From positions 9,656 through 25,427 of the forward strand of contig JAJQCL010000053.1 of assembly GCA_021202715.1 (NCBI GenBank): 15,772 bases of DNA, read 5' to 3'. Positions within the stretch are counted from its first letter, which is position 1, and each line of letters begins with the position of its first letter. Positions 1-6,867 of the stretch are shown in pieces. The stretch comes from Lachnospiraceae bacterium (GTDB lineage Bacteria > Bacillota > Clostridia > Lachnospirales > Lachnospiraceae). Under the pieces are notes generated by a model. The model ran no database searches and was not told the DNA's origin. It saw nothing but the letters and a program-made list of their open reading frames with translations. The position numbers were made by a program, and so were the translations under genes.

Positions 1-311
1 CACTGGAGAGTGTGCCTGCCATCACGGAGGAGTATCCGGACTTTGCAGATTACCTTCCCTGGGGTCCCTTCTACGGTGTGTTTGTAAAATCCGGTACGCC
101 GGAGGAGACGGTTACGGAACTGAAGGAGGTTTTCCTGGCAGCCTGGGAGGACGAATCCTATCAGACTACTCTTGAAGAACTGCAGATCACGCCGCTGGGA
201 CTTTGCGGTGATGAGGCTGCCGAATATATTCAGGCCTGGCAGGAAAAGACGGTTTCTATCCTCTCGGAGTCTGAGCTGACATACAGCTTCCGGTTCAATC
301 CGGAAGAATAG
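1..311 (+). CDS. TctC/Bug-family extracytoplasmic solute-binding protein, C-terminal part
   Basis: The gene enters from the left edge; the reading frame is already open at position 3 (codons Leu-Glu-Ser before a Val encoded by GTG), so the GTG at 12 is not a start. About 102 residues are visible. The segment ESVPAITEEYPDF fits the 'dVPT-xxE-G-yPdf' element, and VFVKSGTPEETV the 'aPaGTPxxiv' element, of TctC/Bug binding proteins. A helical tail with the usual spacing follows. Such proteins capture carboxylates or other small anions outside the membrane and hand them to a membrane partner. The stop is 10 bases before the ATG of a TRAP small subunit, so the genes are co-transcribed. TctC proteins normally pair with TctA/TctB; here the partners look like DctQ/DctM. 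The substrate cannot be read from this fragment. Confidence 0.8.
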   Translation, partial: LESVPAITEEYPDFADYLPWGPFYGVFVKSGTPEETVTELKEVFLAAWEDESYQTTLEELQITPLGLCGDEAAEYIQAWQEKTVSILSESELTYSFRFNPEE

Positions 312-321
312 GAGGAGAAGC

Positions 322-771
322 ATGTCAAACAAAAAAAAAAATGACTGGGAAATGCAGATTGTTTTTGCAGTATTCCTCATTATGTGTATCGCAACGCTGA
401 TTGATATCATCCCCGCGGTGGATGGCAGTACCTGGGCCACCCGGCTGTATGGAATTGTCTGTCTGGCCGGTGTGATTTTCTGCGCCCGGCATGAGGGGCA
501 GTTCATGTTCATCGACGCATTTGTTCTCCTGTATCCGAAGAATGTGCAGAAGGCTCTGTCTCTGATCTGCAAGCTGCTGTCGCTGATGTTCCTTGTCTTT
601 ATCGAAATCAGTGTGATCTGCAGTTTCCGGAACTATCTGGGAAGCAGCCCTTCCACAGTAGAAGAGATCTACAATGGTATTCTTTATGTCGCGTCACTTC
701 TGACCTATCCGGTCGCATTCGCGTATATTTTTGGCTCGCTGTTCGCTGGAAAAGGAGGACGTAAAAAATGA
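322..771 (+). CDS. TRAP transporter small permease subunit (DctQ-like)
   Basis: A 149-residue membrane protein with about four hydrophobic helices (roughly residues 12-32, 42-58, 82-105 and 120-143), the usual size and layout of DctQ. The stretch ARHEGQFMFIDAF, followed by a YPKNVQKALSL helix start, resembles the conserved 'R-x-G-x-H-i-x-v-D' loop and the following helix of the family. AGGAGGAG at 310-317 sits just before the ATG. The stop overlaps the next start (ATGA, 768-771), which implies translational coupling to DctM. In TRAP systems this subunit helps dock the loaded binding protein onto the large subunit. TctB is the alternative (also four helices), but the DctM neighbour argues for DctQ. 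Confidence 0.8.
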   Translation: MSNKKKNDWEMQIVFAVFLIMCIATLIDIIPAVDGSTWATRLYGIVCLAGVIFCARHEGQFMFIDAFVLLYPKNVQKALSLICKLLSLMFLVFIEISVICSFRNYLGSSPSTVEEIYNGILYVASLLTYPVAFAYIFGSLFAGKGGRKK

Positions 772-2060
772 TGCTTGTTTTTGGATTTGTCGTATTGTTT
801 GCTCTGATGCTGGCGCTGGGCCTTCCCATCTTTTTCAGTATGGGACTGGCTTCCGCACTTCCTCTCGCCATCGGTGCTGGTGCGTTCACACTGGCTGATT
901 TCGGCGCTTGGTCGATTGCCAAGACGATGAACTCCACAGGCGTTCCCATTGTTCTCTTCATCATTGCCGGGCAGGTTATGTCGAATGGAAAGCTGACGGA
1001 AAAGATTTATGACATATTTAACTATTTCCTCGGCGCCAAAAATGGGTTCATGCCGATTGTCTGTATCCTGACGGCAATGTTTTACAGCTCCATCTCGGGC
1101 TCTGCGACGGCTGTGACGGCAGCAGTCGGAGGAATGTGTATGCCTCTGCTCATGGAGATGGGATATAACACAGCCTTCTGTGCCTCGATTCTTATGTGCT
1201 CCGGCGTCCTGGGATTTCTGATTCCTCCCAGTACGCCCCTGACGGTCGTCATCGGCCTGTCTGACCTGGATATTACCACAGGCTACATGGGAGGCGCTGT
1301 TCTGGGTATGACCGTGGGGATCATTTTGATCCTTTATGCTTACATATACTGCCGGATTCGCGGCAACGGGAACCATGAGGTGATCATGGCGCACCATATG
1401 GCGGTAAAAAGTAAAGGCTTCGTGGCGGTATTTAAAGAGAGCATCTGGGCGCTCCTCTCCCCCGTGATCATTCTGGGCGGTATATTCAGCGGTCTTTTTA
1501 CCGTGGCTCAGGCAGCGGTTGTGTCTGTGATCTATGGAGCGGTTGTCAGCGTTCTGATTTATCGGACACTGGACTGGAAGCGTTGTATGCAGACCGTCAT
1601 GGACGGCCTGAAAACAGCAGTGCCTTTGCTGGTTGTGCTATTTGCCGCGAATGTACTCAGCACCTGTCTGGAGGCGCTGGATGCGGCCACAGTGATTGCC
1701 AACCTCATTGAACAGTCCGGGGCCGGATCGATGGTCGTGACACTGATGATCCTGTTAGCACTGTTCCTTCTGGGAATGTTTATGGACTCCGGAACTGCCT
1801 GCTCCCTTCTGGTTCCCATTGTTCTTCCGGTGGCCGTGCGTCTCGGCATTCATCCCTATCAGCTGCTGGTCGCTATGGTTGGTATCCAGAGCGTGGGACT
1901 GGTGACACCCCCGGTGGGTCTGGCGCTGTTTACCATGATGCCGATCTGCAAATTGTCTGTAGGAGAGATTACGAAGACACTGTGGCTTCCGCTTGTCCTG
2001 TTTATTGCTGTGTGTGTTATATTTGCTTTGTTCCCTTCGCTGACACCTTTCCTGGGGTAG
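768..2060 (+). CDS. TRAP transporter large permease subunit (DctM-like)
   Basis: A 430-residue, very hydrophobic protein of standard DctM length, the ion-coupled transport subunit of a TRAP uptake system. Family marks are visible: GSATAVTAAVGG followed by MPLLMEMGY near residues 111-135, GFLIPPSTPLTVVIGLS near 150-166, and VTPPVGLALF near 380. The last two look like the paired re-entrant PPS/PPVG elements of the ion-transporter superfamily. AAGGAGG at 752-758 precedes the ATG with good spacing, and the start overlaps the dctQ-like stop. Translation could begin at the first or second of two tandem ATGs (768, 771). No terminator with a T-run is visible behind the stop. The substrate is unknown. 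Confidence 0.9.
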   Translation: MMLVFGFVVLFALMLALGLPIFFSMGLASALPLAIGAGAFTLADFGAWSIAKTMNSTGVPIVLFIIAGQVMSNGKLTEKIYDIFNYFLGAKNGFMPIVCILTAMFYSSISGSATAVTAAVGGMCMPLLMEMGYNTAFCASILMCSGVLGFLIPPSTPLTVVIGLSDLDITTGYMGGAVLGMTVGIILILYAYIYCRIRGNGNHEVIMAHHMAVKSKGFVAVFKESIWALLSPVIILGGIFSGLFTVAQAAVVSVIYGAVVSVLIYRTLDWKRCMQTVMDGLKTAVPLLVVLFAANVLSTCLEALDAATVIANLIEQSGAGSMVVTLMILLALFLLGMFMDSGTACSLLVPIVLPVAVRLGIHPYQLLVAMVGIQSVGLVTPPVGLALFTMMPICKLSVGEITKTLWLPLVLFIAVCVIFALFPSLTPFLG

Positions 2061-2118
2061 AGTTCAGGAAAGAGAGAACGGGAAAATGATGTTATTTATC
2101 TTTGCTTGTCCTGGAACC

Positions 2119-2128
2119 ATCACGTGAT
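2119..2128. promoter_or_regulatory. 10-bp palindrome upstream of the pseudo-ATPase promoter
   Basis: ATCACGTGAT is a perfect dyad about 20 bases upstream of the -35 box at 2148. It is placed where an activator or repressor could bind. A short palindrome like this can occur by chance, so the call is tentative. Confidence 0.25.
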
Positions 2129-2147
2129 AAAATACATGATATGACAA

Positions 2148-2176
2148 TTGAAGTGAATTGCGTGCTGTGTTAAGAT
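2148..2176 (+). promoter_or_regulatory. sigma-A type promoter for the pseudo-ATPase gene
   Basis: TTGAAG (2148-2153), a 17-base spacer, then TAAGAT (2171-2176). It lies about 55 bases before the ATG at 2231, so this gene has its own promoter rather than depending on the TRAP operon. Confidence 0.6.
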
Positions 2177-2230
2177 GAATGAGTATCAGAAATTTTGAGT
2201 TGTTTTACAGGTGTTGAGAAAGGAGGAGTC

Positions 2231-3589
2231 ATGCGGGAATGGATTCGATTTCATAAGGTGAGCGCCGTGTCTGACTCGCTGGCTCCTCTGCGGGAACTGG
2301 ATCTGGGAATCCGCACGGGAGAAGTCCTGCTTGTGGTCGGGGGACGCTGGTCAGGACGGGAACTGCTGCGGGAGATTCTGGGTGGTCGGGCGGAGATCGT
2401 GTCCGGAAAGCTGTATCTGGAAGAAGAGCGTTACAGAAAACGGACTCTGGCCGGACTGCCGATCCTGTGTGTGGACCGGAGTTGTCATCTGACGCAGGCG
2501 CTGTCGCTGCAGGCGAATTTGATGAGTCTGGGTGGTGCGACCCTGGGAGAACGAAACGATCTGCGGCGGAATCTGCGGGAAGAGAAGGGAATCCAGAAGC
2601 TGTTTCAGGAAATGGGACTTGGGTATGCACTGGCCTGTCCGGCGAGCCAGGTTCCGGTGCGGGAGCAGGTGCTTCTGTGGTTTGTTCTGGCGGTCCTTCG
2701 TCGGGTGCCGCTGTTCTGTCTGGATTGCTCCGGGTATTCCTTCAGCGAGGAAGACTGCGAGGTGCTGGGACATGCCGTGGAGAAATGCCGGAGGCGGGAG
2801 ATCGGGGTCGTGATCCTGAGCGAGCGTGACAATGCGCTGCTTGACCGGGCGGATCGTGTGGCCTGGATGGAAGGCGGACAGGTTCGGAAGATTTTTTATG
2901 GTGCCGAGGAATATCGACAAATGACCGGTACGGCAGATCGAAAATCGGAGACGGCGCAGAAGTCCGAGCCGGCGGGGGGTGCTGCCTGTACTGTTCGGAC
3001 CGCGCGGAGCGTGGATGAACCGGATATCCGGGAATGGAGAATTCTGGGGGTATATGACGCTGACTGGCCTCTGGATTGTACACTGCCGGAGTATCTGAGC
3101 CAGCAGATGCGGGCGCATGATCTGGCGCTTCCGGATTATCTTTCCATGGAGAAATACAGCGGCCGGGAAGTTGTTTATATTCCGGAAGACAGCGTACAGT
3201 CTCTTTTTCAGGGACAGAGTATCGGCAGGAACCTCATCCTGACGGCTTCGCGCCGGGTCGGCGTGCGGGCCGGTTTCGTACAAAAGGATATGGAACGCTT
3301 TCTGGAGCAGGAATTCAGCCGCAAATTCGACATCGAATTGCCTGTAGAAGCTGTGGAGGAACTGTCGGAGGGAGAGAAAAAGCTGCTGTCTATCTACCGC
3401 TTTGCTCTCCTGCATCCCCGGGTTTTGCTTGTTGAGAATCCCTTCCTGCGGTCGGATCAGGAGGAGAGAAGGCGTATGAAGGACTATCTTCGTGAGTTGG
3501 CGGCCGACGGTTCTGCTCTGGTGGTATCAACCAAGGACCCGGAGGAACTGGAAGAGCTGTGTGATATGGTCTGGCGGCCCCGGGGATGA
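2231..3589 (+). CDS. Degenerate RbsA/NupO-type tandem ABC protein, probable pseudo-ATPase
   Basis: 452 residues. The ATG at 2231 is chosen because AAAGGAGG (2219-2226) precedes it; the frame extends 12 codons upstream to a TTG with no ribosome site. The layout follows sugar/nucleoside tandem ATPases. The N half has GGRWSGREL (37-45) in the Walker A place, but with Arg-Glu where Lys-Ser should be. There is no Q-loop Gln (VDRSCHL 81-87), VPVREQ (141-146) replaces LSGGQ, LDCSG (164-168) replaces DEP, and SE (197-198) replaces the switch SH. The C half keeps VVYIPEDS (314-321, compare vpEDR), LSEGEKKL (378-385) and LLVENP (399-404), and has no Walker A. A polar linker spans about 232-268. Binding or hydrolysis of ATP is unlikely by these sites. 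A regulatory or scaffold role is inference. No permease or binding protein of sugar-ABC type sits beside it. Confidence 0.8.
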   Translation: MREWIRFHKVSAVSDSLAPLRELDLGIRTGEVLLVVGGRWSGRELLREILGGRAEIVSGKLYLEEERYRKRTLAGLPILCVDRSCHLTQALSLQANLMSLGGATLGERNDLRRNLREEKGIQKLFQEMGLGYALACPASQVPVREQVLLWFVLAVLRRVPLFCLDCSGYSFSEEDCEVLGHAVEKCRRREIGVVILSERDNALLDRADRVAWMEGGQVRKIFYGAEEYRQMTGTADRKSETAQKSEPAGGAACTVRTARSVDEPDIREWRILGVYDADWPLDCTLPEYLSQQMRAHDLALPDYLSMEKYSGREVVYIPEDSVQSLFQGQSIGRNLILTASRRVGVRAGFVQKDMERFLEQEFSRKFDIELPVEAVEELSEGEKKLLSIYRFALLHPRVLLVENPFLRSDQEERRRMKDYLRELAADGSALVVSTKDPEELEELCDMVWRPRG

Positions 3590-3626
3590 GAAAAATATGG
3601 CAGTTGTTTTGTGTTTGAAGAAAAAA

Positions 3627-3673
3627 GAAGACCCTGAGAGAGTTTGATATGCTCTGCAGGGCTTCCTTTTTTT
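3627..3673 (+). terminator. Intrinsic terminator after the pseudo-ATPase gene
   Basis: Stem GAAG/CTTC (3627-3630 with 3662-3665) continues as CCCTG/CAGGG (3632-3636 with 3657-3661) and AGAG/CTCT with single-base bulges. Seven T residues follow (3667-3673). It closes the one-gene unit that starts at 2148. Confidence 0.85.
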
Positions 3674-3727
3674 GTTATGCGCACGGCTGTGTAAGCGGGC
3701 ATTCTTTGCGTGATCGTGTGCATCATT

Positions 3728-3765
3728 GCTATAGTAAACGGCAGGTTTTTATCGTTCACTATAGC
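3728..3765 (-). repeat. 13-bp inverted repeat behind lysR
   Basis: Arms GCTATAGTAAACG (3728-3740) and CGTTCACTATAGC (3753-3765) flank a 12-base loop. In - strand RNA all 13 pairs form (one G-U); in + strand RNA one pair becomes A-C. This suggests it serves the lysR transcript, whose stop codon is 4 bases upstream. There is no U-run after it, so it is not a textbook terminator. It may be a 3' protective hairpin or a small mobile-repeat remnant. Confidence 0.5.
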
Positions 3766-3768
3766 TTG

Positions 3769-4677
3769 TCATTTCTTTATGTGCTCTTTATACTCGTTCA
3801 GGATCAGGTCATTCTCCAGAATGAAATCCCGGAAATTTTTTGCGGCGGGGGTCATATAGCGGTTGCGGCACCAGGCAACATGGATATCCCGCGTGGGAAT
3901 GTCGTTCTCAATCCGCAGAGCCTTCAGGTCGTCGGATTTGGCGCCGGCCGCTTCAGAGACCAGAGCCACGCCCAGTCCGGCGGCTACCGCACCGAGGATG
4001 ATCGGATCATTGATGGCCTCGAAGGAGATGTAGGGGGAGATTCCCACGTACTGAAAGATCCGGTCGATATGTGTGCGGATCTGGCACTGCGGGTGGTAGG
4101 TGATGAAGGTCTCCTGCCCCAGCGTGGTAAGATCGACGCTGTCCTGCGCGGCCAGAGGGTGAGAACGCGACACGATGAGCACGGTCCGGTGCTCGCCGAT
4201 CTTCACCGATTCGATGTGGCTGTTCTCGAACGGCGTCGTGATCGCCAGGTCTGTGGTTCCTTCCAGCAGCTGATTCTCAATGTTCAGCGTCGATCCCTGA
4301 CTGAACTGGAAGCGGGTATGAATCTTTCCTGTGTCTGCGAAGAAGCGCGAGATCAGGTAGGGAACGAAATCACTGAGAGAGCTGAGGTGGCCGATGGAGA
4401 TGATGCCGGTGTCGGAGCTGATGAAGTCCTGCAGCCGTTCACGTCCCTCGTCCAGCGTATTCAGAGCCTGGGTCACATACTCCAGAAAGAAAGCGCCGCA
4501 TTTGGTCAGGCGTACATTCCGACCCTGACGAACAAAGAGAGAGACGCCCAGCTCCTGTTCCAGATCTGTGATGGAGTGGCTCAGACAGGACTGGGAGATG
4601 TTCAGATCCTGGGCCGCCCGGGTATAGTGCTCCAGTTCCGCGGTCGTTTTAAAATAATACAGCTGCTGTAAATTCAT
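3769..4677 (-). CDS. LysR-family transcriptional regulator
   Basis: 302 residues, the normal LysR length. The N-terminal winged helix-turn-helix is clear: MNLQQLYYFKTTAE, then TRAAQDLNISQSCLSHSITDLE and LGVSLFVRQGRNVRLTKCG within the first 60 residues. A linker helix and the two-lobed effector domain (about 90-295) follow, with GHLSSLSDFVPYLI opening it. AAGGAGGGA (4687-4695) supports the ATG. The gene starts 27 bases behind the stop of fprA on the same strand, so it probably belongs to the fprA operon and may control it or the TRAP genes to its other side. Neither the effector nor the target can be read from the sequence; no obvious T-N11-A operator was identified with confidence. Confidence 0.92.
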   Translation of the reverse strand: MNLQQLYYFKTTAELEHYTRAAQDLNISQSCLSHSITDLEQELGVSLFVRQGRNVRLTKCGAFFLEYVTQALNTLDEGRERLQDFISSDTGIISIGHLSSLSDFVPYLISRFFADTGKIHTRFQFSQGSTLNIENQLLEGTTDLAITTPFENSHIESVKIGEHRTVLIVSRSHPLAAQDSVDLTTLGQETFITYHPQCQIRTHIDRIFQYVGISPYISFEAINDPIILGAVAAGLGVALVSEAAGAKSDDLKALRIENDIPTRDIHVAWCRNRYMTPAAKNFRDFILENDLILNEYKEHIKK

Positions 4678-4704
4678 AAAGGTATCTCCCTCCTTCGCTT
4701 CAGT

Positions 4705-5907
4705 TTATTGGATCGGCTCAAAATCGGCCGTGCCGTCCTGCTGGGCCAGATAGTCCTGGCAGAGCTCATCCGCCAGCTCATCGATCTGTCCCCGGCTCTC
4801 CTCGCTCAGGGCGGAGAGGAGACGAACGGTGGTCTTTGTGAAGGTGAGGCTCTTCGACTTCTCGAACATGCCGTGCATGACTTTTGTCGCCATGGGAGCC
4901 CAGGAACCGTTCTCCACCAGCGCCACCGTGCGGTTTTTGAAACCGCGCTCGGTCAGATGTTCGATGAAGTTGCGCATATAAGGGAAGATCTCCGCATTAT
5001 ATGTGGTCGTGGCCAGCACCAGCTTGCCGTAGCGGAAGGCGTTGGCGACTGCCTCCGACATATCGCAGCGCGCGAGATCCATCACCACGACGCTGGGGCA
5101 GCCCCGGCTGCGCAGCTTGTCAGCCAGAAGCTCCACGGCCTTGCGCGTGTTGCCGTAGACGGAAGTATAGGCGATGAGGATGCCGTCATCCTCCACCGTA
5201 TAGGAAGACCAGGTGTTATACAGACTCAGATAATGTCCGAGGTTCTCGCTGAGAACCGGGCCGTGCAGCGGACAGATCGTCTGGATATCCAGCCCGGCGG
5301 CCTTCTTCAGCAGGTTCTGTACCTGAGGGCCGTATTTTCCCACGATGCCGATGTAGTAACGGCGGGCTTCGTCGTCCCAGTCCTCCTTCACATCCAGCGC
5401 GCCGAATTTGCCGAAGCCGTCGGCAGAGAAGAGCACCTTGTCCCGGGTGTCGTAGGTCACCATGACCTCCGGCCAGTGAACCATGGGCGCGGCCACGAAA
5501 GCCAGCGTGTGGGTGCCCAGAGAGAGGGTGTCGCCTTCCCTGATGACGAGCTGACGATCCGCAAAATCGGTGCCGAAGAACTGCTTCATCATGGCAAAAG
5601 CTTTGGCGCTGGATACGATTGTGGTATCCTGATAGAGCTTCATGAAATTGGCAATGTTTGCGGAGTGATCCGGTTCCATGTGCTGTACGATCAGGTAATC
5701 CGGCGTCCGGGAACCCAGCGTGTTCTGCAGGTTGTCCAGCCACTGGTGGGTGAAATGAGCGTCCACCGTATCCATCACGGCGATTTTCTCATCCAGAATG
5801 ACGTAGGAATTATAGGACATGCCGTTTTTCACAGTGTACTGTCCTTCAAACAGGTCGACGTCGTGATCGTTGACGCCCACGTAGCGGATATCGTCGGTAA
5901 TAAACAT
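4705..5907 (-). CDS. fprA: FprA-type flavo-diiron protein (A-type flavoprotein)
   Basis: 400 residues, full length for the class without a rubredoxin tail. The N-terminal metallo-beta-lactamase-like domain carries the di-iron ligands: H76-x-E78-x-D80-H81 (QHMEPDHS), H144 (PMVHWPE), D163 (SADGFG) and H215 (CPLHGP). The C-terminal flavodoxin domain (from about 243) shows the FMN phosphate loop TSVYGNT (248-254) and the TTTYNAE and ENGSWAP loops. These cytoplasmic enzymes reduce O2 to water and/or NO to N2O with electrons from rubredoxin or similar carriers, and protect anaerobes. The conserved His in the ligand set suggests an active enzyme. AAGGAG (5917-5922) precedes the ATG. A 28-codon ORF lies immediately upstream, and lysR follows 27 bases downstream. 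Confidence 0.95.
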   Translation of the reverse strand: MFITDDIRYVGVNDHDVDLFEGQYTVKNGMSYNSYVILDEKIAVMDTVDAHFTHQWLDNLQNTLGSRTPDYLIVQHMEPDHSANIANFMKLYQDTTIVSSAKAFAMMKQFFGTDFADRQLVIREGDTLSLGTHTLAFVAAPMVHWPEVMVTYDTRDKVLFSADGFGKFGALDVKEDWDDEARRYYIGIVGKYGPQVQNLLKKAAGLDIQTICPLHGPVLSENLGHYLSLYNTWSSYTVEDDGILIAYTSVYGNTRKAVELLADKLRSRGCPSVVVMDLARCDMSEAVANAFRYGKLVLATTTYNAEIFPYMRNFIEHLTERGFKNRTVALVENGSWAPMATKVMHGMFEKSKSLTFTKTTVRLLSALSEESRGQIDELADELCQDYLAQQDGTADFEPIQ

Positions 5908-5934
5908 AGCGTATACTCCTTTGGTATGTATTTT

Positions 5935-6021
5935 TTAGTGAGACTTGGTGTGTCCGTCTGCTTTCATTTCAGAATGAACGATTTCGGTGCCATCTTTCAA
6001 CGTTAAAAATGGATACATCAT
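5935..6021 (-). CDS. 28-codon ORF leading the fprA operon (small protein, leader peptide or gene remnant)
   Basis: Reads MMYPFLTLKDGTEIVHSEM... and stops 27 bases before the fprA ATG. AAGGAGGG (6029-6036), seven bases before the first of two ATGs, is one of the strongest ribosome sites in the window, and an extended -10 promoter lies upstream. From memory the first ~18 residues resemble the N-terminus of a family of small (about 90-residue) hypothetical proteins in Lachnospiraceae; this could not be checked. If so, the C-terminal two thirds are missing. The peptide has no run of one amino acid typical of attenuators and no membrane segment. It may be a truncated relic whose promoter and RBS now serve fprA, or a genuine short leader. 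Confidence 0.55.
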   Translation of the reverse strand: MMYPFLTLKDGTEIVHSEMKADGHTKSH

Positions 6022-6049
6022 CGTTGCGCCCTCCTTGTCTGCATCATTC

Positions 6050-6058
6050 ATTCTAACA
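6050..6058 (-). promoter_or_regulatory. Extended -10 promoter for the sORF-fprA-lysR unit
   Basis: On the - strand TGTTAGAAT gives a TG-n extension and a TAGAAT -10 (6050-6055). The -35 region is poor (about CTGTTG at a 17-base spacing). Transcription would start near 6043, shortly before the 28-codon ORF. Confidence 0.5.
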
Positions 6059-6112
6059 TAAAATGAGAAAAACAACAGCCATCTATTTGATTTTTTCTTC
6101 GCCGCAGAAGTG

Positions 6113-6141
6113 TTGAAAAAACAGAGTTGTCTCATTATAAT
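6113..6141 (+). promoter_or_regulatory. Strong sigma-A promoter for cbiL
   Basis: TTGAAA (6113-6118), exactly 17 bases, then TATAAT (6136-6141). The ATG is at 6172, which leaves a short leader of about 25 bases. Confidence 0.8.
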
Positions 6142-6150
6142 GAGAGACAA
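6127..6150. promoter_or_regulatory. Palindromic operator candidate covering the cbiL -10 box
   Basis: CTCATTATAATGAG (6131-6144) is a perfect 14-bp dyad centred on the -10 hexamer. It overlaps a wider inverted repeat, TTGTCTC (6127-6133) and GAGACAA (6144-6150). A protein bound here would block RNA polymerase. The ATTATAAT core recalls half-sites of Fur/PerR-type regulators, but the 7-1-7 spacing of a PerR box is not present, so the regulator is unknown. Confidence 0.55.
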
Positions 6151-6171
6151 ACGGATAAAGGAGACAGACAG

Positions 6172-6867
6172 ATGACAGGAATTCTGTATGGCGTCGGCGT
6201 CGGTCCCGGTGAGCCGGAACTGATGACATTGAAGGCGGTGCGCCGCATCCGGGAGAATCGGGTGATCGCGGTGCACGGTGAGAGGGCGGAAGAGACGGTG
6301 GCCTATCGGATCGCGGTACAGGCTGTGCCGGAGCTGGCGGAGAAGGAGCTGGTGGCGCTCACCATGCCCATGACGCATGATCGGGAGGTCATGCGGCGAA
6401 GCCATGAGCGGGCCGCGGAGCAGCTGGAAACGTACTTGTGTAAGGGTGAAAATGTGGTTTTTCTCACGCTGGGAGATCCCACGGTGTACTCCACCTTCTC
6501 CTATGTGCAGCGCATTGTCAAAGAACACGGTTTTACGACGGAGCTGGGCAGCGGCGTTCCTTCCTTCTGCGCGGCGGCGGACCGGCTGGATGTGCGGGTG
6601 GTGGAGTGGAATGAACCGCTTCATGTGCTGCCTGCGGTTCACCGTCTGGAAGAGGGTATTCTGGACGCGCCGGGAAACTATGTGCTGATGAAGTCCGGAC
6701 GGAAAATGAATCGTGTTAAGACGCTGCTGGCGGCCGACGGCCGAGAGGTCTCCATGGTGGAGAACTGCGGCATGGAGAACGAGCGGGTGTACCGGAGTCT
6801 GGAGGAGATTCCCGATGATGCCGGATATTATTCATTGATTATTGCGAAAGAGGTTGAAAAGAGATGA
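6172..6867 (+). CDS. cbiL: (Cobalt-)precorrin-2 C20-methyltransferase
   Basis: 231 residues, typical for the enzyme that transfers a methyl group from S-adenosylmethionine to C20 of (cobalt-)precorrin-2 in the corrin ring pathway. Tetrapyrrole methylase marks are present: GVGVGPGEPELMTLKA at residues 7-22, LGDPTVYSTFSYV in the middle (the glycine-rich SAM loop), SGVPSFCAAA, MKSGRK and ENCGMENERVY. The ATG at 6172 is chosen because AAAGGAG (6157-6163) precedes it; the frame opens earlier at a TTG inside the operator. CbiL (anaerobic route) is more likely than CobI given the host type. No other cobalamin gene lies in the window, which is unusual. It overlaps the next gene by four bases. Confidence 0.88.
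   Translation: MTGILYGVGVGPGEPELMTLKAVRRIRENRVIAVHGERAEETVAYRIAVQAVPELAEKELVALTMPMTHDREVMRRSHERAAEQLETYLCKGENVVFLTLGDPTVYSTFSYVQRIVKEHGFTTELGSGVPSFCAAADRLDVRVVEWNEPLHVLPAVHRLEEGILDAPGNYVLMKSGRKMNRVKTLLAADGREVSMVENCGMENERVYRSLEEIPDDAGYYSLIIAKEVEKR

Noticed and set aside
2195..2230. Upstream TTG start for the pseudo-ATPase
   Set aside because: The 12 extra codons cover the AAAGGAGG ribosome site of the ATG at 2231 and have no RBS of their own.
2351..3415. 354-codon open frame on the - strand inside the pseudo-ATPase gene
   Set aside because: No ribosome site; its residues are His/Gln/Pro/Arg-rich with no family motif. The + strand frame has RBS, promoter, terminator and clear ABC-fold similarity.
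3649..4671. 340-codon open frame on the + strand over lysR
   Set aside because: Starts inside the terminator behind the pseudo-ATPase gene and lacks an RBS; the - strand LysR protein is unambiguous.
4708..6006. 432-codon open frame on the + strand antisense to fprA
   Set aside because: It mirrors the codon pattern of a clear flavo-diiron gene with all metal ligands; no start signals and no recognisable domain.
6119..6150. PerR/Fur box at the cbiL promoter
   Set aside because: Only a single ATTATAAT core is present, not two half-sites in 7-1-7 spacing, so the regulator is left unnamed.
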